From positions 1 to 46,078 of the forward strand of contig JAATFF010000036.1 of NCBI GenBank assembly GCA_015655335.1: DNA of 46,078 nucleotides, read 5' to 3'. Made by a program: the position numbers and the translations under genes. Under the pieces are notes generated by a model. The model did not search any database. It saw only the letters and a list, made by a program, of their open reading frames with translations, and was not told the origin of the DNA. Shown here piece after piece: positions 37,163 to 45,693 of this stretch (its first letter is position 1; every line of letters begins with the position of its first letter). The DNA comes from Lysobacterales bacterium (GTDB taxonomy: Bacteria > Pseudomonadota > Gammaproteobacteria > Xanthomonadales > Rhodanobacteraceae).

Positions 37163-38341
37163 TCAAATGATTTCAAACAGACCGGCTGCACCCTGGCCGC
37201 CGCCAATGCACATGGTCACGACCGCGTATTTGATGCCACGACGCTTGCCTTCCAGCAACGCGTGTCCCACCAGACGCGCACCGCTGACACCGTACGGGTG
37301 ACCAACTGCAATCGCGCCGCCGTTTACATTGATGCGCTCGTGCGGAATACCCAGCGTATCCATGCAGTACAACACTTGTACTGCGAAAGCCTCATTCAAC
37401 TCCCACAGGCCAATGTCGTCGACCTTCAAGCCGGCGCGCTTCAACAACTTCGGCACGGCGAACACCGGGCCGATGCCCATCTCGTCGGGCTCGCAACCGG
37501 CAACGGCGAAACCACGGAATATGCCCAATGGTTTGATCCCACGCTGTCCGGCCAGTTTGCTGTCCATCACCACCGCCGCGGAGGCGCCGTCCGAGAACTG
37601 ACTGGCGTTGCCCGCGGTGATCACGCCGCCGGGAACGGCCGTACGGATTTTGGAAACGCCCTCGTAAGTCGTATCCGCGCGAATGCCTTCGTCAGCCGCC
37701 AGAATGACTTCACGTGTCATCAGTTGCCGTGTCTGCGGATCGGCCACGCCGGCCAGGACCGTGATGGGCACGATTTCATCGTTGAATTTTCCTGCAGCCG
37801 CCGCGGCCGCGGCACGCCGCTGACTCTCAACGCCGTAGTGGTCTTGGCGCTCACGCAAAATGCCATAGCGCTTTGCGACGTTCTCTGCGGTCTGCAACAT
37901 CGGCCAATACAGTTCCGGCTTGTGTTGTTGTAGCCAGCCTTCGGTAAACATGTGCTGATTGATCTGGTTCTGCACACACGAAATGCTTTCGACACCACCG
38001 GCAACATGAATATCGCCCTCGCCTGCGAGAACGCGTTGCGCCGCCATGGCGATGGATTGCAGACCCGAGGAACAGAAGCGATTCACGGTTGCACCAGGTA
38101 CCGTCACTGGAAGGCCCGCACGAATCGCGATCTGTCGTGCGATGTTGCTGCCCGTAGCACTTTCGGGCCACGCGCAACCCATCAACACATCCTCGACTTC
38201 AGCCGGGTCGATGCCCGCGCGTGCGACCGCGTGTTGTACCACGTGCCCGCCCATGGTCGCGCCATGGGTCATATTGAGGGCGCCCTTCCAACTTTTGGCT
38301 AATCCGGTGCGTGCGGTGGAAACGATGACGGCTTCTTTCAC
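37163..38341 (-). CDS. Acetyl-CoA C-acyltransferase (thiolase)
   Basis: This 392-residue thiolase cleaves 3-ketoacyl-CoA with CoA. Active-site residues are in place: Cys90 in VNRFCSSGLQS, His348 in VGHPYGVSGAR and Cys378 in TMCIGGGQGAAGLFEII. The length is standard for degradative thiolases. The start is a GTG (VKEAVIVSTARTGL read as Met), 66 bases after the FadB-like gene, with only a weak ribosome site. It works with the gene upstream as a FadB/FadA-like or PimF/PimB-like pair. Confidence 0.93.
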   Translation of the reverse strand: MKEAVIVSTARTGLAKSWKGALNMTHGATMGGHVVQHAVARAGIDPAEVEDVLMGCAWPESATGSNIARQIAIRAGLPVTVPGATVNRFCSSGLQSIAMAAQRVLAGEGDIHVAGGVESISCVQNQINQHMFTEGWLQQHKPELYWPMLQTAENVAKRYGILRERQDHYGVESQRRAAAAAAAGKFNDEIVPITVLAGVADPQTRQLMTREVILAADEGIRADTTYEGVSKIRTAVPGGVITAGNASQFSDGASAAVVMDSKLAGQRGIKPLGIFRGFAVAGCEPDEMGIGPVFAVPKLLKRAGLKVDDIGLWELNEAFAVQVLYCMDTLGIPHERINVNGGAIAVGHPYGVSGARLVGHALLEGKRRGIKYAVVTMCIGGGQGAAGLFEII

Positions 38342-38407
38342 TGTGATATCTCGGTCGAATGCGGTTGGATTGAGTCGTTAACTGCGCTGGTGCGGCGGCC
38401 GTGGTGC

Positions 38408-40489
38408 TCAGTCGTTGAACGACTTGCCCGCCTCGGCCAGTTGCACCAGCAATGGTGCCGGTTCCCAGGCTTTTCCTTCGTGGCCTTTCGCATAGCGGCG
38501 CATCGCTGCCAGAACGTTGTACAGGCCCACACTGTCGGCATAGAACATCGGGCCGCCGCGCCAGATCGGAAACCCATAACCAGCAAGGTAAACAACGTCG
38601 ATGTCGGAGGCTTTTGCGGCGATACCTTCCTGCAAAATGTGCGCACCTTCGTTCACCAACGCATACACAAGGCGCTCGACGATTTCTTCATCGCTGATAT
38701 CGCGACGTTTCACGCCGATATCTTTCGAATGTTGCACGACCATCTCGTTGACTTGTTGCGACGGATACGCGGTGCGGTCGCCGGGCTTGTAGTCGTACCA
38801 GCCGGCGCCGGTCTTCTGCCCGTAGCGGCCGAGCTCGCACAGGAGGTCAGCGGTTTTGGAATACTTCATATCGGGTTTTTCGATGGCGCGCCGTTTGCGA
38901 ATCGCCCAGCCAATGTCGTTGCCAGCCAAGTCGCCCATGCGGAACGGCCCCATGGCGAAACCGAACTTTTCGATGGCGCGATCCACTTGCTGCGGCAGTG
39001 CGCCTTCGTCGAGCAGAAATCCGGCTTGGCGCCCGTATTGTTCAATCATGCGATTGCCGATAAAACCATCGCAAACTCCCGAGACCACAGCGGTCTTGCC
39101 GATCTTTTTGGAGAGTTGCATGACCGTGGCCAACACGTCTTTGGCAGTTTGCTTTCCGCGCACCACTTCCAACAACTTCATGACGTTGGCGGGACTGAAA
39201 AAATGCGTACCCAAAACATCTTGCGGACGCTTGGTGAATGCGGCGATGCGATCGACATCGAGCGTCGATGTGTTGCTGGCGAGGATGGCACCAGGTTTGG
39301 CAATCGCATCGAGCTGCGTGAATACCGCTTGCTTGACCTTGTACTCCTCGAACACCGCCTCGATGATCAGATCGGCTTGCTTGAGGTCGTCGTAGGAGAG
39401 CGTCGGCGTGATCAAACCCATGCGCCGCTCAACCTGTTCCGCGGTCAACTTGCCTTTCTTCGCGCTGTTCTCATAGTTTTTGCGGATGGTGGCGATGCCG
39501 CGGTCCAACGCTTCTTGTTTGGTTTCCAGCAAGGTGACTGGCAAACCGGCGTTGAGGAAGTTCATGGTGATGCCGCCACCCATGGTGCCTGCACCAATCA
39601 CACCGATGCGATTAATCTCGCGCACGGGAACGTCGGCACCGATGTCGGCGATCTTGCTGGCTGCGCGTTCACCGAAAAAACCGTGCCGCAACGCTTTCGA
39701 TTCCGGTGTGTTGATCAGCAGGGCGAAGGCTTGGCGCTCGACCTCGATGCCGTTGTCGAAGGGCTGTTTGACCGCAGCCTCGATGGCGTCTACACATTTC
39801 AAAGGCGCCGGATAATTAGCCGATGCCGCGGCTACCGCAGTGCGGGCGAAGCCAAGAAAGCCTTCGGCGTTGGTGTGCTTTATTTTCCAATCGCGAACTT
39901 TGGGCAACGTACCGGCCGCAGCTGCCTCATGCGCGAACAAGAGTGCTGCATGCAAGGCGTCTTTCTCGACCACGAGATCGAAAAGTTTGGTGTCATCCAG
40001 TTTGCCGGCGGCTACCGGCTCGCCAGATACGATCATGTTCAAAGCGACTTCAAGTCCAACCGCACGCGGCAATCGCTGTGTGCCACCTGCTCCAGGAAGA
40101 ATGCCGAGCTTGACTTCCGGCAGCCCGATCAGTGCGCGTTGGTCGGCTACTCGATAATTCATGCCGAGAGCCAGCTCCAGCCCACCGCCCAACGCCATTC
40201 CTTCGATAGCCGCGACGGTCGGTTTCTTGCTTCTCTCGAACGCGGTGATCACCGTATTTAGAATGGGTTCCCTACTCACGTCGGCGGTATTGAACTCACG
40301 GATATCCGCACCGCCAGAAAAAGCACGCGCACCACCCGTCACTACGATGGCTTTTACTTGTGCATCGTCGAGCCCTTGCTGCAGCGACTCCATCAGGCCG
40401 CGCCGTGTCGACAAGCCCAGGCCGTTTACCGGAGGATTTTGTAGCGTGAGAATCGCAATGCCATCGCGGACTTCGTATTTGACAGACAT
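38408..40489 (-). CDS. Bifunctional enoyl-CoA hydratase / 3-hydroxyacyl-CoA dehydrogenase (FadB/PimF-like)
   Basis: This 693-residue two-part enzyme has an enoyl-CoA hydratase domain in residues 1-190, with the CoA-binding FSGGADIREF and the two catalytic Glu in MALGGGLELALG and LPEVKLGILPGAGG. The dehydrogenase domain begins with the NAD site VIGAGTMGGGI near residue 297 and continues with SNTSTLDVDRIA, GTHFFSPANVMKLLEVVRG and the C-terminal GFIGNRMIEQYGRQAGFLL, YGQKTGAGWYDY. It hydrates and oxidises enoyl-CoAs to 3-ketoacyl-CoA. CAGGA precedes the ATG. The shorter length, compared with FadB of classical fatty-acid oxidation, fits the peroxisomal-type/PimF group. Confidence 0.92.
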   Translation of the reverse strand: MSVKYEVRDGIAILTLQNPPVNGLGLSTRRGLMESLQQGLDDAQVKAIVVTGGARAFSGGADIREFNTADVSREPILNTVITAFERSKKPTVAAIEGMALGGGLELALGMNYRVADQRALIGLPEVKLGILPGAGGTQRLPRAVGLEVALNMIVSGEPVAAGKLDDTKLFDLVVEKDALHAALLFAHEAAAAGTLPKVRDWKIKHTNAEGFLGFARTAVAAASANYPAPLKCVDAIEAAVKQPFDNGIEVERQAFALLINTPESKALRHGFFGERAASKIADIGADVPVREINRIGVIGAGTMGGGITMNFLNAGLPVTLLETKQEALDRGIATIRKNYENSAKKGKLTAEQVERRMGLITPTLSYDDLKQADLIIEAVFEEYKVKQAVFTQLDAIAKPGAILASNTSTLDVDRIAAFTKRPQDVLGTHFFSPANVMKLLEVVRGKQTAKDVLATVMQLSKKIGKTAVVSGVCDGFIGNRMIEQYGRQAGFLLDEGALPQQVDRAIEKFGFAMGPFRMGDLAGNDIGWAIRKRRAIEKPDMKYSKTADLLCELGRYGQKTGAGWYDYKPGDRTAYPSQQVNEMVVQHSKDIGVKRRDISDEEIVERLVYALVNEGAHILQEGIAAKASDIDVVYLAGYGFPIWRGGPMFYADSVGLYNVLAAMRRYAKGHEGKAWEPAPLLVQLAEAGKSFND

Positions 40490-40550
40490 TTTTATTCCTG
40501 TATTTGCGGATTGATCGCTTCAAGGCGATCAGTTCTTAGTGGACGGTAGA

Positions 40551-41612
40551 TCATGGGCAGCCGACCTTTTGTGCAAAGGTCCAGCCCAGCTCGGCCAGTG
40601 GTCTCGCATAGCAACCGTATTCGGCCGCGCGCGCGTTGCTGGCGGTTCCGGTTTGCACACGTTTTGCGATGCCTTGCAGAATGGCCGCTATCCGGAACAA
40701 GTTGTACGCGAGATAGAAATCCCATTCACCGCGCGCAGTGCGACCACCGCGGCATTCATACGCGTGGGTGTACGCGGCCACACTGGGAATTCCCAAGGCG
40801 ACCAGATCCAATCCTGCCAATCCGGGCAGCACGCCAGGACGGACATACCAACTCATCACGTGATAGGCGAAATCGGCCATGGGATGACCCAACGTCGACA
40901 ACTCCCAATCGATCACCGCCAGGATGCGCGGCTCGGTCGGATGAAAAATCACATTATCGATGCGGTAATCACCATGCACCAACGACACCTCGTCGTCGTC
41001 GGCAGGAATGTGCGCGGGCAGCCACCCGATCAGGCGATCCATCGCGTGGATCTCGACGGTGCGAGTGGCATGGTATTGCTGAGTCCAGCGCTCGATCTGC
41101 CGTGCGAAATAGTTGCCTGGCTTGCCGTAACCGGAAAGTCCCACAGCATTCGGGTCTACCCGATGCAGTGCGCTGATCACACGGTTGAGTTCGTCGTATA
41201 ACGCGACGCGTTCGACCGGCTCGACTTCGGGAATGGACATATCCCAGAAGATGCGCCCTTCGATGTGATCCATCACATAGAACGCGCGACCGATAATGGA
41301 TTCGTCTTCGCACAAGCAATACATGCGCGCTACTGGCACGTCGCTACCGGCCAATGCGGATTGCACGCGGAATTCGCGTTCGATGGCATGCGCAGATGGG
41401 AGTAATTTCGAACGTGGCGCCGGCTTGGTGCGCAGCACGTAGCGATGCTCGCGCGTTTCAAGCAGATAAGTGGGATTGGATTGTCCACCTTTGAAGCGCG
41501 TGATCGAGATCGGTCCGTGGAAGTTCTCAATATGCGCAACCAGATAACTTTCCAGCGCCGCCAGATCGAACGGCAATGGCTGATCACCTGAACGGGTGGC
41601 AGCAACACTCAT
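40551..41612 (-). CDS. Phosphotransferase of the ACAD10/11 kinase type (APH fold)
   Basis: This 353-residue aminoglycoside-phosphotransferase-fold protein has an N-lobe SITRFKGGQSNPTYLLET (ATP loop) and RYVLRTKP (Lys). The catalytic loop is HGDYRIDN at residues 213-220 (Asp215), and the metal-binding segment is VIDWELSTLGHP at 233-244. This subgroup matches the N-terminal kinase domain of mammalian ACAD10/11 and LvaA of Pseudomonas putida, which phosphorylate the hydroxyl of 4-hydroxyacyl-CoAs. Its start overlaps the ComB-like stop by four bases. The predicted substrate is a hydroxyacyl-CoA; this is inference from family and context. Confidence 0.83.
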   Translation of the reverse strand: MSVAATRSGDQPLPFDLAALESYLVAHIENFHGPISITRFKGGQSNPTYLLETREHRYVLRTKPAPRSKLLPSAHAIEREFRVQSALAGSDVPVARMYCLCEDESIIGRAFYVMDHIEGRIFWDMSIPEVEPVERVALYDELNRVISALHRVDPNAVGLSGYGKPGNYFARQIERWTQQYHATRTVEIHAMDRLIGWLPAHIPADDDEVSLVHGDYRIDNVIFHPTEPRILAVIDWELSTLGHPMADFAYHVMSWYVRPGVLPGLAGLDLVALGIPSVAAYTHAYECRGGRTARGEWDFYLAYNLFRIAAILQGIAKRVQTGTASNARAAEYGCYARPLAELGWTFAQKVGCP

Positions 41613-42340
41613 GCGATCGCCCTCACCACACGCCCGCTAACCAGCGTCGGCACTACATCGACGATGTCTTGTTGGCACGCATAGTCCACTTCGTCCTCAA
41701 AGGATTGGCTTTGCATGATTTGACCTACGCGCGAGGCAAATAACGCGGTACGCGAGTCGCAGCCTTGATACGCGTGTAACGCTGCGCGCGCCGCGTCAGT
41801 CAAGGCGTAGTCACCGATTTTCATCAGATGCGCGACGATATGGCCGGCACCGTGAAAATCCTCCAGATTGAATCGATCAAGCGTCCCCGCGCAGACGATG
41901 AGTACCGGGGCTTGCGGGTGCTGTATCGACACGAGCGCCGCTAACGCTTTGCCATTGATCAAGGCGCCGACATAGACATGGGAAGCCTGCGCGACGGCGA
42001 CGAGCGCTTGCGTGCCATTCATCGTGCAATAGACCATCTCGCTGCCATCCAGAGCATGGTTGGCGCGCGCATGCGCTGCGAGCGCAAGCGGTGTAGCAGG
42101 CGCAAAACCGGGAATCATCCGCCCCATATGTTCACCCGCAAGCAAGCAACGCCCCACCTGATCGGCGAGGCGCACGGCGTCCTCGCGATGTCGTGCCGGA
42201 CGGATGCCAGCGATGCCTTTCGAAAACGCATGCACGATAGTGGTGGTCGCGAACAACACGTCCAGTACTACGACGACTTTGCCTTCAAGTCGGGCCGGGT
42301 CGATCTCTTCCCTTTTCAGTAGTACGTGAAGTTTCGGCAT
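41609..42340 (-). CDS. ComB-like (2-phosphosulfolactate phosphatase family) protein, divergent
   Basis: This 243-residue protein is recognisable as ComB family by VVVLDVLFATTTIVHAF (residues 22-39), YCTMNGTQALVAV, YVGALINGKALAAL and LIVCAGTLDRFNLEDFHGAG. ComB normally removes phosphate from 2-phosphosulfolactate in coenzyme M synthesis. Here expected conserved positions differ: DVLF instead of DVLR (Phe30), GEH instead of GER (69-71), and GFAPATP where GFD-GNSP is usual (78-84). No other sulfolactate gene is present. It is the first gene of the catabolic operon, joined to a kinase by ATGA. It may act on a phosphorylated acyl intermediate, or have lost phosphatase activity. Confidence 0.75.
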   Translation of the reverse strand: MPKLHVLLKREEIDPARLEGKVVVVLDVLFATTTIVHAFSKGIAGIRPARHREDAVRLADQVGRCLLAGEHMGRMIPGFAPATPLALAAHARANHALDGSEMVYCTMNGTQALVAVAQASHVYVGALINGKALAALVSIQHPQAPVLIVCAGTLDRFNLEDFHGAGHIVAHLMKIGDYALTDAARAALHAYQGCDSRTALFASRVGQIMQSQSFEDEVDYACQQDIVDVVPTLVSGRVVRAIA

Positions 42341-42380
42341 GGCTTCTGCTGTGACGACTAACGGCCTCGGCTCGAATTAA

Positions 42381-42397
42381 GTTTCATATAGCGAAAC
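42381..42397. promoter_or_regulatory. Operator O1 of the leftward operon (GTTTC-N7-GAAAC)
   Basis: GTTTCATATAGCGAAAC is an inverted repeat with 5-bp arms, 41 bases before the ATG of the ComB-like gene. It agrees with the site at 42558 at 15 of 17 positions. It probably binds the IclR protein encoded at 43850. Confidence 0.6.
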
Positions 42398-42400
42398 TTA

Positions 42401-42417
42401 TTTCTACATTTCGAAAC
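42401..42417. promoter_or_regulatory. Secondary operator-like site O2
   Basis: TTTCTACATTTCGAAAC keeps the CGAAAC half of O1 and matches it at 11 of 17 positions. It starts 20 bases from O1, two helical turns, which would favour cooperative binding. Confidence 0.35.
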
Positions 42418-42557
42418 ACTCTAGCCCACTCACGAGGGCCGTAGCAAGACATCTACTCATGCAAGAAAATGCTGCTTTGCACCGCATAGGCCGGGAATTA
42501 TGCCGCTTGCGCTGCGCCGGACTCACGTCTACCATCCCTACATAACGGCGAAACATA

Positions 42558-42574
42558 GTTTCATATAGTGGAAC
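42558..42574. promoter_or_regulatory. Operator O3 of the rightward operon
   Basis: GTTTCATATAGTGGAAC, 31-47 bases before the acyl-CoA dehydrogenase start, overlaps a good -10 candidate TATAGT (42565-42570). Binding here could block or direct RNA polymerase. Upstream, GAAAC-ATA-GTTTC adds a further half-site. Confidence 0.58.
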
Positions 42575-42604
42575 ATGGGAGCCGCCCAACGGATAGAGGC
42601 ATCG

Positions 42605-43837
42605 ATGGACTTTTCCTATTCTCCAAAAGTTGAAGCACTGCGTGCCCAACTGACGCGATTTTTCGACGATGCCATCTACCCGAACGAAGCGCGTTACCTG
42701 CAAGAAGTGCAGGCCAATCGCGACGCCGGCAATGCATGGGTGCCAACCCGGGTGATCGAAGAACTGAAGCTTCGCGCCCGCGAACTAGGCTTGTGGAATC
42801 TGTTTCTGCCACGGTCACCGCGCGCGCCTCAGGGCTTGTCCAACCTGGAATATGCACCGTTGTGCGAAATCATGGGCCGCGTGCCTTGGGCTGCTGAGGT
42901 CTTCAATAGTTCTGCGCCCGACACTGGCAACATGGAAACCATCGAGCGCTATGGCAACGATGCGCAGAAAGATCGCTGGCTAGAGCCGCTGTTGGCCGGA
43001 GAAATCCGCTCCGCGTTCCTGATGACGGAGCCGGCGGTGGCTTCGTCCGACGCTACCAACATCCAATGTTCGATCCGCCGGGAAGGCGACGACTACGTCA
43101 TCAACGGCCGCAAGTGGTTTTCTTCCGGCGCCGGCGACCCGCGCTGCAAGCTATACATCGTCATGGGCAAGACCGACCCGGATGCTGCCAGTCATTTGCA
43201 ACAGTCGATGATTCTGGTGCCTGCGGATACGCCCGGCATCGAGATACTGCGCCCATTGTCGGTGTTCGGTTACGACGATGCGCCGCACGGACACATGGAA
43301 ATTGAACTACGCGATGTGCGCGTACCGGCCAGCAACCTGCTGCTTGGCGAAGGCCGCGGCTTCGAGATCGCGCAGGGACGACTAGGGCCCGGCCGCATCC
43401 ACCACTGCATGCGCACCATCGGCATCGCCGAACGCGCTCTCGAACTGCTGTGCCAACGCGTGCAGTCGCGCGTCGCCTTTGGCAAGCGCATCAGTGATCA
43501 CACGGTTTGGCACGAGCGCATCGCCGAAGCGCGTTGCATGATCGAGCAGGCGCGTCTGCTGACGCTCAAGGCGGCGTATATGATGGATACCGTTGGCAAC
43601 AAGGTGGCACGCGCAGAGATCGCGATGATCAAAGTGGTGGCGCCGAATATGGCCTGCCAGGTCATCGACTGGGCGATCCAGGCCCACGGTGGCGCCGGGG
43701 TTAGTCAGGATTTCCCTCTGGCCTTTGCCTACGCCGGAATTCGTTCGCTGCGCGTGGCTGATGGACCGGATGAAGTCCATCGCGGCACTATCGCGCGGCT
43801 GGAGCTAGCACGCTCTTACGCGCAGACATCTCAATAA
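42605..43837 (+). CDS. Acyl-CoA dehydrogenase, ACAD10/11-like
   Basis: The protein is 410 residues from the ATG at 42605, with AGAGG six bases upstream. It begins [20 protein letters not shown] and shows [60 protein letters not shown] and the terminal [19 protein letters not shown]. The IHHCMR and DGPDEVHR motifs are characteristic of the ACAD10/11 group. Members of this group convert phosphorylated hydroxyacyl-CoAs to enoyl-CoAs in concert with the kinase domain, here a separate gene (40551). It is divergent from the leftward operon and shares the operator region. Confidence 0.87.
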   Translation: MDFSYSPKVEALRAQLTRFFDDAIYPNEARYLQEVQANRDAGNAWVPTRVIEELKLRARELGLWNLFLPRSPRAPQGLSNLEYAPLCEIMGRVPWAAEVFNSSAPDTGNMETIERYGNDAQKDRWLEPLLAGEIRSAFLMTEPAVASSDATNIQCSIRREGDDYVINGRKWFSSGAGDPRCKLYIVMGKTDPDAASHLQQSMILVPADTPGIEILRPLSVFGYDDAPHGHMEIELRDVRVPASNLLLGEGRGFEIAQGRLGPGRIHHCMRTIGIAERALELLCQRVQSRVAFGKRISDHTVWHERIAEARCMIEQARLLTLKAAYMMDTVGNKVARAEIAMIKVVAPNMACQVIDWAIQAHGGAGVSQDFPLAFAYAGIRSLRVADGPDEVHRGTIARLELARSYAQTSQ

Positions 43838-43849
43838 GGGTACGCAAGT

Positions 43850-44668
43850 ATGGGAAATCCAAAACGCAAAGCCGATACGTTTCTCCAACCCATCGGAGAA
43901 GATCATCCGCAATTCGTCAGCGCGGTGACGCGCGCGTTCTCGATCCTGCGCTGCTTTGAATTCGGCGAGCAGTATCTAGGCAATCAGGACATTGCGCGCC
44001 GCACTGGATTACCGAAGCCGACCGTATCGCGAATGACGTTCACGCTATCGGCGCTGGGATATCTCGAATACTCGTCTCCGCTCGAAAAATATTCGTTGGG
44101 CCCGGCGATTCTATCGCTGAGCCACGCGTATATGAAGAGTAACGACATCCTGTCGATCGCACGTCCGCTCATGCGCGAACTCGCCGAGTACACCCAGGCA
44201 GCCGTGATGCTAGGCACCAGCGACGGTCGACGCATGTTTGTGCTGGAGGTGTGTCAGGGCGACGCCACGTTCCATCTGAAACTCGAACCCGGCGCGCCTG
44301 TGCCGCACGGTTCCAGCGCACTGGGGCGCGCCGACCTCGCCGTACGCCCGCAAAAATATTTTGATCAGTACATGGACGACCTGAAACAAGACTGCGATCC
44401 GGCCCTTTGGCCCAAGATCCGCGCCGGTATTGTTCAAGCGCGGCAGGACTACGAGAACTACGGCTTCTGCTTTTCGTTGGGCGACTGGAACCCGGATGTC
44501 TTCGCTGTCGGCGTGCCGCTGGTGTCGGCCGATCGCAGTCGAATCCTTGCGTTCAACTGCAGCGGGCGCGTTTCGGTGATGACCCGCGAAAAACTCATTC
44601 ACGACTTCGGCCCGAAGTTGGTGGCGCTCAGGAACACGGTATACGAACTCACCAACGGACGCTTCTGA
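43850..44668 (+). CDS. IclR family transcriptional regulator
   Basis: This 272-residue protein has an N-terminal winged helix (FVSAVTRAFSILRCFEFGEQ, then YLGNQDIARRTGLPKPTVSR and MTFTLSALGYLEYS) and the IclR effector domain (LGTSDGRRMFVLEVCQGDAT, the FHLKLEPGAPVPHGSSALGR pocket, FSLGDWNPDVFAVGVPLVS). The ATG at 43850 lies 12 bases after the ACAD stop, with AAGGG upstream. It is the likely regulator of both divergent operons through the GTTTC-N7-GAAAC sites, and its ligand is likely an intermediate of the pathway. Confidence 0.92.
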   Translation: MGNPKRKADTFLQPIGEDHPQFVSAVTRAFSILRCFEFGEQYLGNQDIARRTGLPKPTVSRMTFTLSALGYLEYSSPLEKYSLGPAILSLSHAYMKSNDILSIARPLMRELAEYTQAAVMLGTSDGRRMFVLEVCQGDATFHLKLEPGAPVPHGSSALGRADLAVRPQKYFDQYMDDLKQDCDPALWPKIRAGIVQARQDYENYGFCFSLGDWNPDVFAVGVPLVSADRSRILAFNCSGRVSVMTREKLIHDFGPKLVALRNTVYELTNGRF

Positions 44669-44693
44669 ACCACTCATCTATGACAGGTACACC

Positions 44694-45689
44694 ATGAAAG
44701 CCATCGTCTGCGAAGCCTGGGGACCGCCATCATCGCTGCAGTTACGCGACCTGCCCTCGCCTGCTCCCGGGCCGAAACAGGTAGTGGTGCGCACACGGGT
44801 AGCCGCGGTGAATTTCCCCGATGCCTTGATCGTTGCCGGAAAGTACCAATTCAAGCCGGAGTTTCCGTTCTCGCCCGGCGGTGAATTGTCCGGAGAGATC
44901 ATTTCGGTTGGCAGCGAGATCAAACACCTTGCGGTGGGCGACAAAGTCGTAGGCATCACCGCTTACGGTGCCTATGCGCAAGAAGTGTTGGTCGATGCTG
45001 TCCATATCGTGCCATTGCCGCACGATATCAGCGACGCGGATTTGGAACTGGCCGGTAGCTTCGTGCTCACTTACGGCACATCGTTACACGCACTGAAGGA
45101 TCGTGCACAAGCACAGGCCGGTGAAACGTTGTTGGTGCTCGGCGCTGGCGGCGGCGTGGGATTGGCCGCGGTGGAAATTGGCAAACTGCTGGGCATGCGC
45201 GTGATCGCGGCGGCATCGTCGGAGGAAAAGTTGAACGCTGCGCGCGAACGTGGCGCCGATGAAACCATCAATTACAGCAGTGAAGAATTGCGCGAACGCA
45301 TCAAGGCGTTGACCGAGGGTCGCGGCGTCGATGTCGTCTACGATCCCGTCGGTGGCACGCTCACCGAACCGGCTTTGCGCAGTGTCGGTTGGCGCGGTCG
45401 CTATCTGGTAGTTGGTTTTGCCACGGGCGATATCCCAAAGATCGCTATCAACTTGCCGCTGCTCAAAGGTAGCTCGCTGGTCGGTGTGTTCTGGGGCGAG
45501 TTCGTGCGTCGTGAGCCGGAATTGAATGCCGACAACATGAAGTTATTGTTTGCATGGCTGCAACACCGGAAGATTCATCCGCTTATCTCCAGGCGCTACC
45601 CGTTGTCACAAGCATCGCAAGCGCTCGATGCCCTGCTCGCTCGCCAGGCGATTGGCAAGCTGGTCGTGCTGCCACAACAGATCGGCTGA
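44694..45689 (+). CDS. NADPH:quinone oxidoreductase-like MDR protein (zinc-free)
   Basis: This 331-residue medium-chain reductase opens MKAIVCEAWGPPSSLQLRDL with AAVNFPDALIVAGKYQFKPE. The quinone-reductase signature AGSFVLTYGTSLHALKDRAQ and the nucleotide-binding VLGAGGGVGLAAVEIGKLLG are present. The substitution of the Rossmann motif by AGGGVG and lack of structural Cys residues indicate the Zn-free QOR group. It likely reduces an enone or enoyl-CoA with NADPH. It is 25 bases after the IclR gene and 4 bases before the ligase, in the same operon. Confidence 0.88.
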   Translation: MKAIVCEAWGPPSSLQLRDLPSPAPGPKQVVVRTRVAAVNFPDALIVAGKYQFKPEFPFSPGGELSGEIISVGSEIKHLAVGDKVVGITAYGAYAQEVLVDAVHIVPLPHDISDADLELAGSFVLTYGTSLHALKDRAQAQAGETLLVLGAGGGVGLAAVEIGKLLGMRVIAAASSEEKLNAARERGADETINYSSEELRERIKALTEGRGVDVVYDPVGGTLTEPALRSVGWRGRYLVVGFATGDIPKIAINLPLLKGSSLVGVFWGEFVRREPELNADNMKLLFAWLQHRKIHPLISRRYPLSQASQALDALLARQAIGKLVVLPQQIG

Positions 45690-45693
45690 TCCA

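Noticed and set aside
38390..40261. Long plus-strand open frame of 623 codons inside the FadB-like gene
   Set aside because: It is exactly antisense to a well-supported enzyme, shows low-complexity His/Arg/Asp-rich sequence without family motifs, and arises from the GC-rich codon pattern.
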